A stretch of 64,000 nucleotides of DNA from Chryseobacterium lacus (GCF_003336205.1 NZ_QPIE01000002.1:186001-250000); one strand, 5' to 3'. Positions 1 through 9,301 are shown, numbered from the stretch's first letter. The notes: a model not told the origin generated them from the letters alone. A program made the numbers and translations.

Positions 1-1
1 C

Positions 2-2461
2 CGCTACACCGTGCTCGAAGGCAATACACCGGTAGCCCGGTCTGAAACCCTGCTCACCATGGACGTGCGCCGGGAACTCCGCCTGGGCGCTGTAGAACCT
101 CAGGTAATGATTTTCCGTGAAGGGGATTCACTGAAGCTGTCCGCACAGATTTTCAATAATGGCAATACCACCGAAGAAACACAGCTTATTGCGCAGTTTC
201 CGAATATCTATGGCCGTGCGATTACGCTGAACAGAAAAGTAACCATGGAACCTTTTTCCAGCCAAACGGTCACCTTCAGCACTGTGGTTGACCGTGAGCT
301 GCTGAATATTGAAGTTTTTACCGTGAATATCGCAGGACTGAACCGGAACCGGGAATTTTTTGGAAATACCATGGTAACGGTACAGAATGCCTCTTCCAAC
401 AGAAAATACATTGATCCATCACAGGTTTCTTCCCTACTGAACCGCATTTCTCCCAATCGCCTCCGGTTGAGCACCCGAAATACTATAGAGGGCAGTGAAG
501 CTTCTTATTTGGCTGACGGGCATACCGAATTCTATCTGAAGAATCTGGAAGGCACCTTGAGTTTTAATGCCGTTTATCGCCCTGAGCAGTTTGAACCACT
601 TTATCTGAGCAATACCTGGCTTGATCTGAAAAAAGGAAATACAGCCGTTCGCTTGGGCAACCTGAACACCTCCGGACTGGAGCGGAATCTCTATGGCCGC
701 GGCATCTCCTTCACCGAAACCAACGACGAGGCTAAACCCCGTATTTCGGTAGGTGCCATGGATAAAAGTTATAACCTGGCCGAACCCCTGCAAAATAACC
801 GGGGTTATTCTGCCTTCGGCACGACTGCGTTTCAAATGGGAGAAAAATCTCAGGCAGAGCAGATGGTGGTTTTCGATCGGGAATCTGACCAGCAGCACTT
901 TATTTTCATGAATACCTACCGCTATCGGAACGAACAGAAAACGTCCCTGGATATAAAACTCGGATATGGAAACAGCAGCGCTTTTAATGAAGGAATGCAA
1001 AAATCCTCATTGGCGGGAGGTTTGGACCTTCGAACCAGTCTTGGGAACTACCACCTAAACACCAGCGGATTTTACAGCTCCGGATATTATCCGGGACTGC
1101 GACGCGGAAACACCTACTTTGACCAGCGGATTTCGCGAAATTTCACGAAACAAAATGTGTGGATGGCTTTCAGCTACAACCGTTACCGTCCGGAATATGT
1201 GATTCCGTCATTATTCGGCTCACAACACAGCGAACAGATCAGTATCGAAGGCGGAACCCAGTTTCAGCTCACAAAAAAACTGAGCCTGAATATGAGCCCG
1301 AAATGGAGAAAGGAAATGGCCAATACTTTTCTCCCGGGATCTACTGCCCTGCATCCGCTTACGTTCAACAGTCAATTGCTGAACACCACCCTGAACTATT
1401 CGCCTCAAAAAAATCATTTCATCCAGTTCTCTTTCCAGCAGGGCTTCTCAGAGTTTGCAGGAATCACCCCCTTAGCGTATATCCACCGTTCTCAGCTGAA
1501 CTGGACTATCGGAAAATTCTCCGTGAACGGGACTTACCAGAAAGGAAATTTCATGCTGTATGAAGGCCAGTTCGGTAGGGAATTTTTCAGGAATACGGAA
1601 AAGTTATCTGCACAAGGCAGCTATCAGTCTGAGTTTCTGAACCAGCGGCTTTCTTTGCAGCTGAACAGCACGTTCAGCTATGACCTGTATTCCGGAACCA
1701 ATCTCGGAGGCATGATGAACGCTGAATACAAACTGGGCCGGAAAACCCTGTTACAGGCCTCTTTCAATCACATGCGGTATTCGGGACAATATTATAAAGG
1801 CGCCTATAGTTTTTATCAGCTCGGGGTACAGCAACTGCTTCCGGAACTTGGAGAAAAAGGAAGTCCGGACAGTGGAACGCTACAAGTGTTTCTATACCGC
1901 GACCTGAACAACAACCGGGTGTACGATCCTCTCATCGACGAGCCTGCTTCCGGGATCAGAATCAGCATCAACAATGCACGGTTTATTACCGACGAAAAAG
2001 GATATATACAGTACAGGAAAGTTCCTTACGGCAGTTACAGAATCAGGCCGGAAGATAGTCAGTGGTTTGCAGCTCAAACGGTAGCTGAAATAAACCAGAA
2101 GAACCAATTGATCACCATTCCACTCGAAAAAGCAGGACTGGTCCGTGGAAAATTCCAATATGAAAGCACCGGCATTCACCAGTTCGACGTCTTTGCCTAT
2201 TACTCCGGAATCCCGTTAATTTTCCAAGATGCTTTTGGCACCCGCTATACTTTTTACGCCAACGAAAAAGGTGAGTTTCACGGGTATCTTCCTGTAGGCC
2301 GGTACGATGTGGAAACCAATGCCGCCGCACTGCAGAAAAATGTATATGCCGTTCCCCACCGCCTGACCATAGACGTGAAGGCAGACGAAACCAACCTCCT
2401 GGGAACCATTATGCTGAAGGTTCGTGAAAAGAAGGTAGAAATAAGGAGATTCGGAGAATAA
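2..2461 (+). CDS. Large outer-membrane beta-barrel protein, usher-like architecture (5' partial)
   Basis: The reading frame is open to the left edge (R-Y-T precede the first possible GTG at 11), so the N-terminus is missing. About 816 residues are visible. Residues ~25-130 look like an Ig-like beta domain. A long middle part (~150-620) has alternating aromatic/polar strands typical of an outer-membrane barrel. Two small beta-sandwich modules follow: ~625-700 contains FLYRDLNNNRVYDPLIDEP, resembling SdrD-B/CNA-B or carboxypeptidase-regulatory folds, and ~705-790 is the second. N-terminal domain, barrel and C-terminal sandwiches together recall fimbrial ushers, but I see no family-defining motif, so function is a guess. 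The stop at 2459-2461 is followed by a ~170 bp AT-rich gap. Confidence 0.6.
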   Translation, partial: RYTVLEGNTPVARSETLLTMDVRRELRLGAVEPQVMIFREGDSLKLSAQIFNNGNTTEETQLIAQFPNIYGRAITLNRKVTMEPFSSQTVTFSTVVDRELLNIEVFTVNIAGLNRNREFFGNTMVTVQNASSNRKYIDPSQVSSLLNRISPNRLRLSTRNTIEGSEASYLADGHTEFYLKNLEGTLSFNAVYRPEQFEPLYLSNTWLDLKKGNTAVRLGNLNTSGLERNLYGRGISFTETNDEAKPRISVGAMDKSYNLAEPLQNNRGYSAFGTTAFQMGEKSQAEQMVVFDRESDQQHFIFMNTYRYRNEQKTSLDIKLGYGNSSAFNEGMQKSSLAGGLDLRTSLGNYHLNTSGFYSSGYYPGLRRGNTYFDQRISRNFTKQNVWMAFSYNRYRPEYVIPSLFGSQHSEQISIEGGTQFQLTKKLSLNMSPKWRKEMANTFLPGSTALHPLTFNSQLLNTTLNYSPQKNHFIQFSFQQGFSEFAGITPLAYIHRSQLNWTIGKFSVNGTYQKGNFMLYEGQFGREFFRNTEKLSAQGSYQSEFLNQRLSLQLNSTFSYDLYSGTNLGGMMNAEYKLGRKTLLQASFNHMRYSGQYYKGAYSFYQLGVQQLLPELGEKGSPDSGTLQVFLYRDLNNNRVYDPLIDEPASGIRISINNARFITDEKGYIQYRKVPYGSYRIRPEDSQWFAAQTVAEINQKNQLITIPLEKAGLVRGKFQYESTGIHQFDVFAYYSGIPLIFQDAFGTRYTFYANEKGEFHGYLPVGRYDVETNAAALQKNVYAVPHRLTIDVKADETNLLGTIMLKVREKKVEIRRFGE

Positions 2462-2630
2462 TCCAAAGGCTACTTATTATGCAGCACTCTGCAATTCAGT
2501 ACATTATGTTTCTTCCAAAAGATAATAATAATTGACTATTATTGTGAGATTAACCTGATTAATAAAAAATTAACGATTAATCTTGTCAGAATGACATATT
2601 TTTCTTACTTTTATTACACAATACACATGG

Positions 2631-3473
2631 ATGAATAAATTTTTGAGAAATTGGGGGTTTGAGCTGCTTACCCCTCATAAACATATTGATGCAGAAGGAA
2701 AAATAACGGCTTTTTGCATCGTGTATACTGCCACAGAACATGTAGAATTGGAAAGTAATGGCAAAACGATGAGCTTGAAACCCGAGACTTTTTTCTTTCT
2801 TCCCCAAAACTGCAGCTTCTCTGTCCCTCAGCCTTACGAGTACGCTGTACTCATCTGGTTTACGGGAGAACTTCTCGCCAATCATCCACAGTTGATGTAT
2901 TACATTAACCACAGTTTGCTTTTTCAGGAAAAAACAGGCACTGCAGTAGACAATCATTTTCTGCCGTATGATGCTTTGCTGAAACAATATGTATCTCCGT
3001 TGCTGAACAGAAAAGTAAACCCGATTTTTAAGAAAAACCTGCTCACCAATTTTATTGAGTTTATCATCATCCGTTCATTGCTGGAAAGTGATCCTTTGCT
3101 GATAGAAAATACGCAACACCAATATGAAAAAGAGATCGCTTCCAAATTTTGCCATCTGGTGACCCAAAACGGACAGCATGATACCACCGTGGAGGAATAT
3201 GCAGAGCAGCTGAACATGACCAAAAGATCTTTGGACCGCGCTATACAAACGGTCTACGGATTCAGTGCCAAGAAATTTATTGATGCCAAAATCACCGACA
3301 TGGCGAAAATCAGGCTTCGCGCCAGTGCCGTTCCGGTGAAAAACATAAGCCATGATCTGGGATTTTCTCAGGAATCAAACTTTACGATCTTCTTTAAGAA
3401 ACATACCGGGCTCACGCCCTTGCAATACCGCGAATCAAGCAGTGATCTTCCGGAAATGAGCACCGCAAATTAA
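2631..3473 (+). CDS. AraC-family transcriptional regulator
   Basis: 280 residues. The N-terminal ~150 residues look like a small cupin-type sensor domain. The C-terminal ~170-270 carry the two helix-turn-helix units of AraC proteins: EYAEQLNMTKRSLDRAIQ, then the family signature ISHDLGFSQESNFTIFFKKHTGLTPLQYR. The ligand cannot be told from sequence. It stands alone between the barrel gene and the convergent prfB, so no target is implied. The ATG lies in an AT-rich leader without a Shine-Dalgarno sequence. Confidence 0.9.
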   Translation: MNKFLRNWGFELLTPHKHIDAEGKITAFCIVYTATEHVELESNGKTMSLKPETFFFLPQNCSFSVPQPYEYAVLIWFTGELLANHPQLMYYINHSLLFQEKTGTAVDNHFLPYDALLKQYVSPLLNRKVNPIFKKNLLTNFIEFIIIRSLLESDPLLIENTQHQYEKEIASKFCHLVTQNGQHDTTVEEYAEQLNMTKRSLDRAIQTVYGFSAKKFIDAKITDMAKIRLRASAVPVKNISHDLGFSQESNFTIFFKKHTGLTPLQYRESSSDLPEMSTAN

Positions 3474-3612
3474 TTTGACGAGAATTCAGATGGTTTCCGT
3501 TTTCGCACTCATTCCGTTGGCGTTTTTGGGACAGAAAATTGACATAACTTCGGCAAAGTTGATTCCGTTTTCGGTGACCATTTTGAGGCTTCATTTCACC
3601 TTGTTATGATTT

Positions 3613-4725
3613 TCACAACCCCAGATCATCATCCGACACTGCGGTTCCGTCAGCCATCAGAAACGCTTTCAAAAATGGAGTAATTTCGCCGTTCATCACC
3701 GCATCCACATCGGAGGTTTCATACCCTGAACGCACGTCTTTTACCAGCTTATACGGATGCATCACGTAATTCCGGATCTGGCTTCCCCACTCTATTTTCA
3801 TTTTTCCGGCTTCTATTTCGTTTCGGGCTTTCATCCGCTCTTCCAGCTCCATTTCGTAGAGCCTCGATTTCAACAACTGCATCGCTTTTTCTTTATTCTG
3901 TAACTGCGAACGGCTTTCGGAGTTTTCAATAATAATGCCTGTGGGCGCATGACGAAGTCGTACTGCGGTTTCTACTTTGTTCACGTTCTGTCCGCCTGCT
4001 CCGGAGGAACGCATGGTTTCAAAACTGATGTCTGCCGGATTGATGTTGATTTCAATGGTATCGTCCACTAAAGGATAAACATACACGGAAACAAAACTGG
4101 TGTGGCGCTTGGCATTGCTGTCGAAAGGTGAAATTCTCACCAGTCGGTGCACCCCGTTTTCCCCTTTCAGATATCCGAAAGCAAATTCTCCGTCCACTTC
4201 CAGGGTAACGGTTTTTACACCGGCTACATCGCCTTCCTGAAAGTTCAGTTCCCGAAGTTTATAGCCCTGATTTTCTGCCCACATGGTGTACATCCGCATC
4301 AGCATTCCTGCCCAGTCGCAGCTTTCGGTTCCGCCTGCTCCCGCGGTAATCTGCAATACGGCTGAAAGTTCATCGCCTTCATTGGAAAGCATATTTTTAA
4401 ACTCGAGGTTTTCGATTTTTTCTTTCAGTTGTGCGAACAAAGCTTCGGCTTCCTTTTCAGTATCGGGATCTTCTTTGGCAAATTCCAGAAGCACCTGTAC
4501 ATCTTCCATTCCGGTAGCGATTTCTTCATACTCTTCCACCCATTTTTTCTTGGAACGGAGCTGTTTCAGGAAGACTTCTGCTTCTTTAGGATGATCCCAG
4601 AATTCGGGAGCTGCGGTTCTCTCGTCATCGTTGGAAATTTCTATTTTCTTTCTTTCGATTTGTAAGAACTTATGCAGGTCAGTAATTCTGGACTGGATTT
4701 CTTTCAGTTGGTCGCTGTTTATCAT
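3613..4725 (-). CDS. prfB: Peptide chain release factor 2
   Basis: Class I release factor recognising UGA and UAA stop codons. 370 residues, full length. The tripeptide SPF (near residue 200) marks RF2 rather than RF1, and the GGQ peptidyl-hydrolysis motif sits in [21 protein letters not shown] near residue 245. The frame is continuous from ATG: at the place where most bacteria have CTT-TGA with an upstream SD (programmed +1 frameshift) it reads TTC TTA CAA ATC (FLQI). Autoregulation by frameshifting is therefore absent. A TATTTTTG -7 box ends only 4 nt before the ATG, predicting a leaderless mRNA. Confidence 0.97.
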   Translation of the reverse strand: MINSDQLKEIQSRITDLHKFLQIERKKIEISNDDERTAAPEFWDHPKEAEVFLKQLRSKKKWVEEYEEIATGMEDVQVLLEFAKEDPDTEKEAEALFAQLKEKIENLEFKNMLSNEGDELSAVLQITAGAGGTESCDWAGMLMRMYTMWAENQGYKLRELNFQEGDVAGVKTVTLEVDGEFAFGYLKGENGVHRLVRISPFDSNAKRHTSFVSVYVYPLVDDTIEININPADISFETMRSSGAGGQNVNKVETAVRLRHAPTGIIIENSESRSQLQNKEKAMQLLKSRLYEMELEERMKARNEIEAGKMKIEWGSQIRNYVMHPYKLVKDVRSGYETSDVDAVMNGEITPFLKAFLMADGTAVSDDDLGL

Positions 4726-4729
4726 GCTG

Positions 4730-4737
4730 CAAAAATA
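4730..4737 (-). promoter_or_regulatory. -7 promoter box of prfB
   Basis: TATTTTTG on the minus strand fits TAnnTTTG exactly. Only 4 nt separate it from the prfB ATG, so the transcript should start at or within a base or two of the start codon. No good -33 TTTG at the usual spacing. Confidence 0.55.
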
Positions 4738-4868
4738 AGTTTTTTCTGCGGCAAATGAATCTCACTTTCAAAGCGAAATAAAAGTACTGTTTCTCGTTAT
4801 TGCGAGTCTTATAATACCGCAGTAGAGCAGTTATCGTTGTTTTAAGTTAATACCAAACTGCTCAGCAT

Positions 4869-4897
4869 AAAAAAACCCCTTCAAAAACTTAAAAGGG
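4869..4897 (-). terminator. Intrinsic terminator of the Cys-rich lipoprotein gene
   Basis: On the minus strand a CCCTT/AAGGG hairpin with a ~12-nt loop is followed by seven T. It lies ~55 nt beyond the stop of the lipoprotein gene. Confidence 0.7.
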
Positions 4898-4952
4898 ATT
4901 TCTCGAATTTTATTTTTATGATATTCTAATTACATACAGAACAGTAGTTGGT

Positions 4953-5252
4953 CTAGCCACAATCTTTGCATACTTTACAGTTGGCTTCATTAAAGTAATC
5001 GGCTTCATTGCAACCGTACATTTTGGCAAAATACTCTTGCGCTTTCTGACATTTTTCTGTACCTGCGGAAATAGGTACGGTTTTCTTAGAGCCTATTGCA
5101 CATGTAAAACTAAAGTCATAACCGGGTTTTTCATTGGTCGTTGTAGAAATTTCTTCTTCTTCATCTTCCAGACCGAAAATATCTTCAAAACAACTAATGG
5201 AAATTGTTGAAAAACAGAATAGCAACAAGATGAGATAGATAGTTTTTTTCAT
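4953..5252 (-). CDS. Small Cys-rich lipoprotein, unknown function
   Basis: 99 residues, not recognised as a family. Residues 1-21 form a lipoprotein signal ending in SISIS-C, so Cys21 is the likely lipidated residue. The mature N-terminus FEDIFGLEDEEEE is strongly acidic, as in Bacteroidota lipoprotein export signals, which suggests (inference) surface exposure. The C-terminal half has about six further cysteines and ends in CKVCKDCG, which could bind metal or form disulfides. A TATTTTTG -7 box (5281-5288, minus) lies ~28 nt before the ATG and a terminator follows, so it is probably monocistronic. Confidence 0.75.
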   Translation of the reverse strand: MKKTIYLILLLFCFSTISISCFEDIFGLEDEEEEISTTTNEKPGYDFSFTCAIGSKKTVPISAGTEKCQKAQEYFAKMYGCNEADYFNEANCKVCKDCG

Positions 5253-5608
5253 GGTGATAATGTTTTAATATTAGTTCGGACAAAAATAGACACGATGAAC
5301 TGGTTTCTGCAATACCCCAAAAGTGGTATTTTGGGGATTCATTCTCAAATCCGTTATAGTATTTTGTACATGAACAACATTAATTTCCTCCATGCAACTT
5401 CTTCTTCCATGAAGCATTAAACTTTGTGGTCTTTATTTTAAAATTTTAAAAAACTCTGTGGTCTTTGCGTGAAAGTGTAATCCCCCCAAAACCCACTGTT
5501 CCCAAAATCCTTTCCACATTCAATAAAAATTCCTGCCTGCCAATCTAAAGCATTCACTATTTTTGTGGCCAAAAAAACTATATTTGCTCAACTTAAAATT
5601 TCAAAGGA
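5253..5608. other. Intergenic region between divergent genes
   Basis: 356 bp without a gene. It holds the lipoprotein promoter at its left end and the symporter promoters at its right end. In the middle (about 5421-5468) the phrase TGTGGTCTTT occurs twice, separated by a TTTTAAAATTTTAAAA palindrome; it looks like a degenerate intergenic repeat. No RNA gene recognised. Confidence 0.5.
5558..5586 (+). promoter_or_regulatory. Two -7 boxes upstream of the symporter
   Basis: TATTTTTG (5558-5565) and TATATTTG (5579-5586) both match TAnnTTTG and lie 43 and 22 nt before the ATG at 5609. Either could serve; no clear -33 element at standard spacing. Confidence 0.5.
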
Positions 5609-7165
5609 ATGAACTCAGCTACAGTGCTGCTCTTTTTTGTGTTCGCGTATTTTATTGGCCTGTTGGTTATTGCCTATATTACGAGCCGCAATTCTGACAA
5701 TCAGTCGTTTTTTATCGGAAACAAAAAAAGCAAGTGGTGGCTGGTCGCTTTCGGAATGATCGGCACCAGCCTCAGCGGCGTTACCTTCATCTCGGTTCCT
5801 GGTACTGTAGGGAAAATAACCGGCGGCGACTACCTTTACGGAGGTTTTGAATATTACATGATGGTGATCGGATTTTTTATCGGGTATTTCATCGTAGCAT
5901 TTATACTTTTACCGTTGTATTACCGCATGAATCTGACGTCCATTTACACCTATCTGGGAAGAAGATTTAATATAGAAGCCCACAAAATCGGTTCGCTTTT
6001 CTTTATTATTTCCAGATCTATCGGTGCTACAGCGAGGTTGTATCTCGTAGTAAATGTGCTTCAGATCTTCCTTTTAGAAAGCCTTGGCGTTCCTTTTTGG
6101 GTCACGGCGGCAGTCATTTTGCTGATGGTGCTGCTCTACACTTTTGAGGGCGGCGTGAAAACCATCGTGATTACCGATACCCTGCAGACCTCCTTTATGA
6201 TCTTAAGTTTGATAGGATGCATCGTGTATATTCTTTCTAACCTGAATCTTTCTGCCGGCGAAGCCTACACGATACTTGCAGATCAGCAGTATACTCATCT
6301 CATTAATACCGATATTAATTCCAAAACCTACTTCCTGAAAACCGTTTTGGGAGGGATGTTCATCACCATTGCCATGACCGGCCTCGATCAGGAAATGATG
6401 CAGAAAAATATTTCCGTGGACAATCTGAAAAATTCTAAAAAGAACATGCTGACCTTCGCAGTTACCCTTCTTTTTGTGAATCTGGCTTTCCTTTTTCTGG
6501 GCGGCCTGCTCTATCTTTTTGCAATGGAAAACGGCGCACAGTACGATACCATCGTGAACATCATCAATGGCCAGGAAACCGTTTCCAATGTGTTCGGATT
6601 TAAAGATGCAGCAGGAAATATTAACAATATCATGGGAGACGATCTTTTCCCGGCTCTGTCGCTGCAGGGGTATTTTCCCATGGCGATTTCGGTTATCTTT
6701 ATTATCGGACTGATTTCCGCTTTGTTTCCATCTGCAGACGGTGCGTTAACAGCCGTAACCAGCTCCTACTGTGTCGATTTGCTGACCCTGAATGATGACA
6801 CCACCCTCACTGAAAAACAGAAAAAAAAGATCAGAATGAGAATTCATCTTATTTTCACCTTGGTGTTCTTTGCTTTAATCATGATCTTCAAAGCCATCAA
6901 TGATAAATCCATTGTATATCTCATCATGGAAGTGGCAGGTTATACGTACGGACCTTTATTGGGATTATTTGCATTCGGTATTTTTACCAGATTCCAGATT
7001 ATGAAAAAAGGCGCGATCCTCGCAGTGACACTCATTGCTCCGGTACTCACTTATGCCATCAATACGATGGTAACTCATTATTCAGACTACAGAATCGGGG
7101 TGGAACTTATCATCATCAACGGACTCCTTACCTTCATCGGACTCTGGCTTATCAGGAAAAAATAA
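5609..7165 (+). CDS. Sodium:solute symporter (SSS family)
   Basis: 518 residues, hydrophobic throughout with about 13 predicted membrane helices. The N-terminal part (FFIGNKKSKWWLVAFGMIGTSLSGVTFISVPG) is the conserved TM1-TM2 region of SSS/SLC5 carriers, which couple Na+ entry to uptake of sugars, amino acids, vitamins or sialic acid. Substrate cannot be assigned. The conserved SADGALTA region (near 375) belongs to the helix that helps form the Na+ site in this family. Located just upstream of transketolase but with its own promoters; no terminator is seen between them. Confidence 0.92.
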   Translation: MNSATVLLFFVFAYFIGLLVIAYITSRNSDNQSFFIGNKKSKWWLVAFGMIGTSLSGVTFISVPGTVGKITGGDYLYGGFEYYMMVIGFFIGYFIVAFILLPLYYRMNLTSIYTYLGRRFNIEAHKIGSLFFIISRSIGATARLYLVVNVLQIFLLESLGVPFWVTAAVILLMVLLYTFEGGVKTIVITDTLQTSFMILSLIGCIVYILSNLNLSAGEAYTILADQQYTHLINTDINSKTYFLKTVLGGMFITIAMTGLDQEMMQKNISVDNLKNSKKNMLTFAVTLLFVNLAFLFLGGLLYLFAMENGAQYDTIVNIINGQETVSNVFGFKDAAGNINNIMGDDLFPALSLQGYFPMAISVIFIIGLISALFPSADGALTAVTSSYCVDLLTLNDDTTLTEKQKKKIRMRIHLIFTLVFFALIMIFKAINDKSIVYLIMEVAGYTYGPLLGLFAFGIFTRFQIMKKGAILAVTLIAPVLTYAINTMVTHYSDYRIGVELIIINGLLTFIGLWLIRKK

Positions 7166-7306
7166 TTTTCTAGACGTTTTAATCTGAAAAAAGCTCAAAT
7201 ACCCACCAACTCAACCGCGACGAATCATTGCACCAACAGGTTGGCGATAGTGGGAAAATATGCCGATACCCTGAAAGGTTCATTTTCCCAACCCGTATAA
7301 AAACCG

Positions 7307-7314
7307 TAAATTTG
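7307..7314 (+). promoter_or_regulatory. -7 promoter box of the transketolase operon
   Basis: TAAATTTG matches TAnnTTTG, 21 nt before the chosen ATG at 7336. It places the transcript start near 7318, downstream of the earlier in-frame ATG at 7228, and so decides the start codon. Confidence 0.6.
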
Positions 7315-7335
7315 CACGCAGATAAATCAAGCAAA

Positions 7336-8187
7336 ATGAGCAAAAGTATTGAAGAGCTGAAATCTCTTACAACCCAAATCAGAAGAGATATTATCCGGAT
7401 GGTACACGCTGTCAATTCAGGACATCCGGGAGGAAGTCTCGGCTGCACAGAATATTTTACCGCACTGTACGGAAAGGTGATGAACTATTCCTTACCCTTC
7501 ACCATGGAAGGCAAAAATGAAGACCTTTTCTTTTTATCCAACGGCCATATTTCGCCCGTATTTTATTCCACTCTCGCAAGATTTGGCTTTTTTCCGGTAG
7601 ATGAACTGAGAACCTTCAGAAAACTGGATTCCAGATTGCAGGGTCATCCTACCACGCACGAAGGTTTGCCTGGAGTCCGTATTGCTTCCGGTTCTTTGGG
7701 ACAGGGACTTTCTGTTGCAGTAGGAGCTGCTTTGGGAAAGAAAATGGATGGTGACAAAGGCTTGGTATTTTCTCTTCACGGCGACGGAGAATTGCAGGAA
7801 GGACAAATCTGGGAAGCCCTGATGTTTGCAGCACACCACAAAGTGGACAATCTGATTTCCACCATCGACTACAACAACCGCCAGATTGACGGAGATGTGG
7901 ATGATGTGATGAGTCTGGGAGATTTGCATGCGAAACTGGAAGCTTTCGGATGGACGGTCCTCAATGAGAAAAACGGAAACGACCTGGAAGCCGTGATTGC
8001 TATTCTGGAGAAAGCCAAAACAGAAACCGGAAACGGAAAACCGATCGCGATTATTCTGAACACCGAAATGGGATTCGGAATTGATTACATGATGGGAACC
8101 CACGCATGGCACGGAAAAGCCCCGAATGATGAGCAACTCGCTTTAGGAATCAAACAACTCTATCTGGAAGCTCCTGCTGATTATTAA
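7336..8187 (+). CDS. tktA: Transketolase, N-terminal (ThDP-binding) subunit
   Basis: 283 residues from the ATG at 7336 (MSKSIEELKSL). An in-frame ATG at 7228 would add 36 residues unlike the family and lies upstream of the promoter. Contains the ThDP-binding HGDGELQEGQIWEA motif followed by NRQIDG, plus SGHPGGSLGC and SLGQGLSVAVGAALGKK. Transketolase moves two-carbon ketol units between sugar phosphates in the non-oxidative pentose-phosphate pathway. Here the enzyme is split: this half binds ThDP diphosphate and the next gene supplies the pyrimidine and C-terminal domains. The stop is 17 nt before the partner's ATG, so they form an operon. Confidence 0.93.
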   Translation: MSKSIEELKSLTTQIRRDIIRMVHAVNSGHPGGSLGCTEYFTALYGKVMNYSLPFTMEGKNEDLFFLSNGHISPVFYSTLARFGFFPVDELRTFRKLDSRLQGHPTTHEGLPGVRIASGSLGQGLSVAVGAALGKKMDGDKGLVFSLHGDGELQEGQIWEALMFAAHHKVDNLISTIDYNNRQIDGDVDDVMSLGDLHAKLEAFGWTVLNEKNGNDLEAVIAILEKAKTETGNGKPIAIILNTEMGFGIDYMMGTHAWHGKAPNDEQLALGIKQLYLEAPADY

Positions 8188-8204
8188 TCTTCAATACCAA
8201 AAAA

Positions 8205-9152
8205 ATGAAATTTACCTACACAGAAAAAAAAGATACACGCTCCGGATTTGGTGCCGGCCTTGCAGAACTGGCAGATAAAAACCCGAATGTGGTGGCCCTT
8301 TGTGCAGACCTCATCGGTTCTTTGAAAATGGAGAAATTCATCGAAAAAGCACCGGAAAGATTTATTCAGGTGGGAATTGCTGAAGCCAATATGATGGGCA
8401 TCGCAGCCGGACTTACCATCAACGGCAAAATTCCTTTTACGGGAACGTTTGCGAATTTTTCTACTTCCAGGGTTTATGATCAGATTCGTCAATCCATTGC
8501 CTATTCAGGAAAAAATGTGAAGATTTGTGCTTCTCATGCCGGATTAACGTTGGGCGAGGACGGAGCAACGCATCAGGTTCTGGAAGATATCGGAATGATG
8601 AAAATGCTTCCGGGAATGGTGGTGATCAACCCATGTGATTACAACCAGACCAAAGCCGCTACCATCGCAATTGCAGAGTACGAAGGCCCGGTGTACCTCA
8701 GATTCGGGCGCCCCGCAGTTCCTGTTTTCCTGCCGGAAGACATGCCATTTGAAATCGGAAAAGGAATTCTGCTTCAGGAAGGAACGGATGTGACCATCGT
8801 AGCTACAGGACATCTGGTATGGGAATCGTTGGTTGCAGCAGAAGAGCTGGAGAAGGAAGGCATTTCCTGTGAAGTGATTAACATTCACACAATCAAACCG
8901 CTGGATGAAGAAATCATTTTAAAATCTGTAGAGAAAACCGGAAAAATTGTGACCGCTGAAGAACACAATTATTTAGGTGGACTGGGAGAATCTGTTGCCG
9001 GAATGCTCGCGAGAAAGCGGCCGACTCCACAGGAATTTGTAGCCGTTAACGATACTTTCGGAGAATCTGCTACCCCGGCAGAGCTGATGAAGAAATATAA
9101 AATAGACGCCGCTGCCGTGAAAGAAGCGGTACAAAGAATTTTGAAAAGATAA
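8205..9152 (+). CDS. tktB: Transketolase, C-terminal subunit
   Basis: 315 residues. Carries the transketolase pyrimidine-binding domain (FIQVGIAEANMMGIAAGLTINGKIPFTGTFANF, with the catalytic Glu of GIAEANM that activates ThDP) and the C-terminal transketolase domain (EGTDVTIVATGHLVWESLVAAEELEKEGISCEVINIHTIKPLD). Works as a heteromer with the preceding subunit. Split transketolase is common in Bacteroidota and archaea. A strong terminator follows at 9198-9235. Confidence 0.94.
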   Translation: MKFTYTEKKDTRSGFGAGLAELADKNPNVVALCADLIGSLKMEKFIEKAPERFIQVGIAEANMMGIAAGLTINGKIPFTGTFANFSTSRVYDQIRQSIAYSGKNVKICASHAGLTLGEDGATHQVLEDIGMMKMLPGMVVINPCDYNQTKAATIAIAEYEGPVYLRFGRPAVPVFLPEDMPFEIGKGILLQEGTDVTIVATGHLVWESLVAAEELEKEGISCEVINIHTIKPLDEEIILKSVEKTGKIVTAEEHNYLGGLGESVAGMLARKRPTPQEFVAVNDTFGESATPAELMKKYKIDAAAVKEAVQRILKR

Positions 9153-9197
9153 AACCCTTTTAAACACGATATTATAATCACACTTTCAATGGTGTGC

Positions 9198-9235
9198 AAC
9201 TTTGCCAAGGTTTAAGACTTTGGCAAAGTTTTTTT
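9198..9235 (+). terminator. Intrinsic terminator of the transketolase operon
   Basis: Perfect 11-bp stem AACTTTGCCAA / TTGGCAAAGTT with an 11-nt loop, followed by seven T. Confidence 0.88.
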
Positions 9236-9301
9236 CAGTTTGAAATTAAAATATTTTTAAATTTAATTATAATTTAAACATGCTTTCAGGTGTGTTTTTT
9301 A

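Noticed and set aside
7228-7335. Upstream ATG extending the transketolase N-terminal subunit
   Set aside because: The added residues do not resemble transketolase and lie upstream of the -7 box at 7307-7314.
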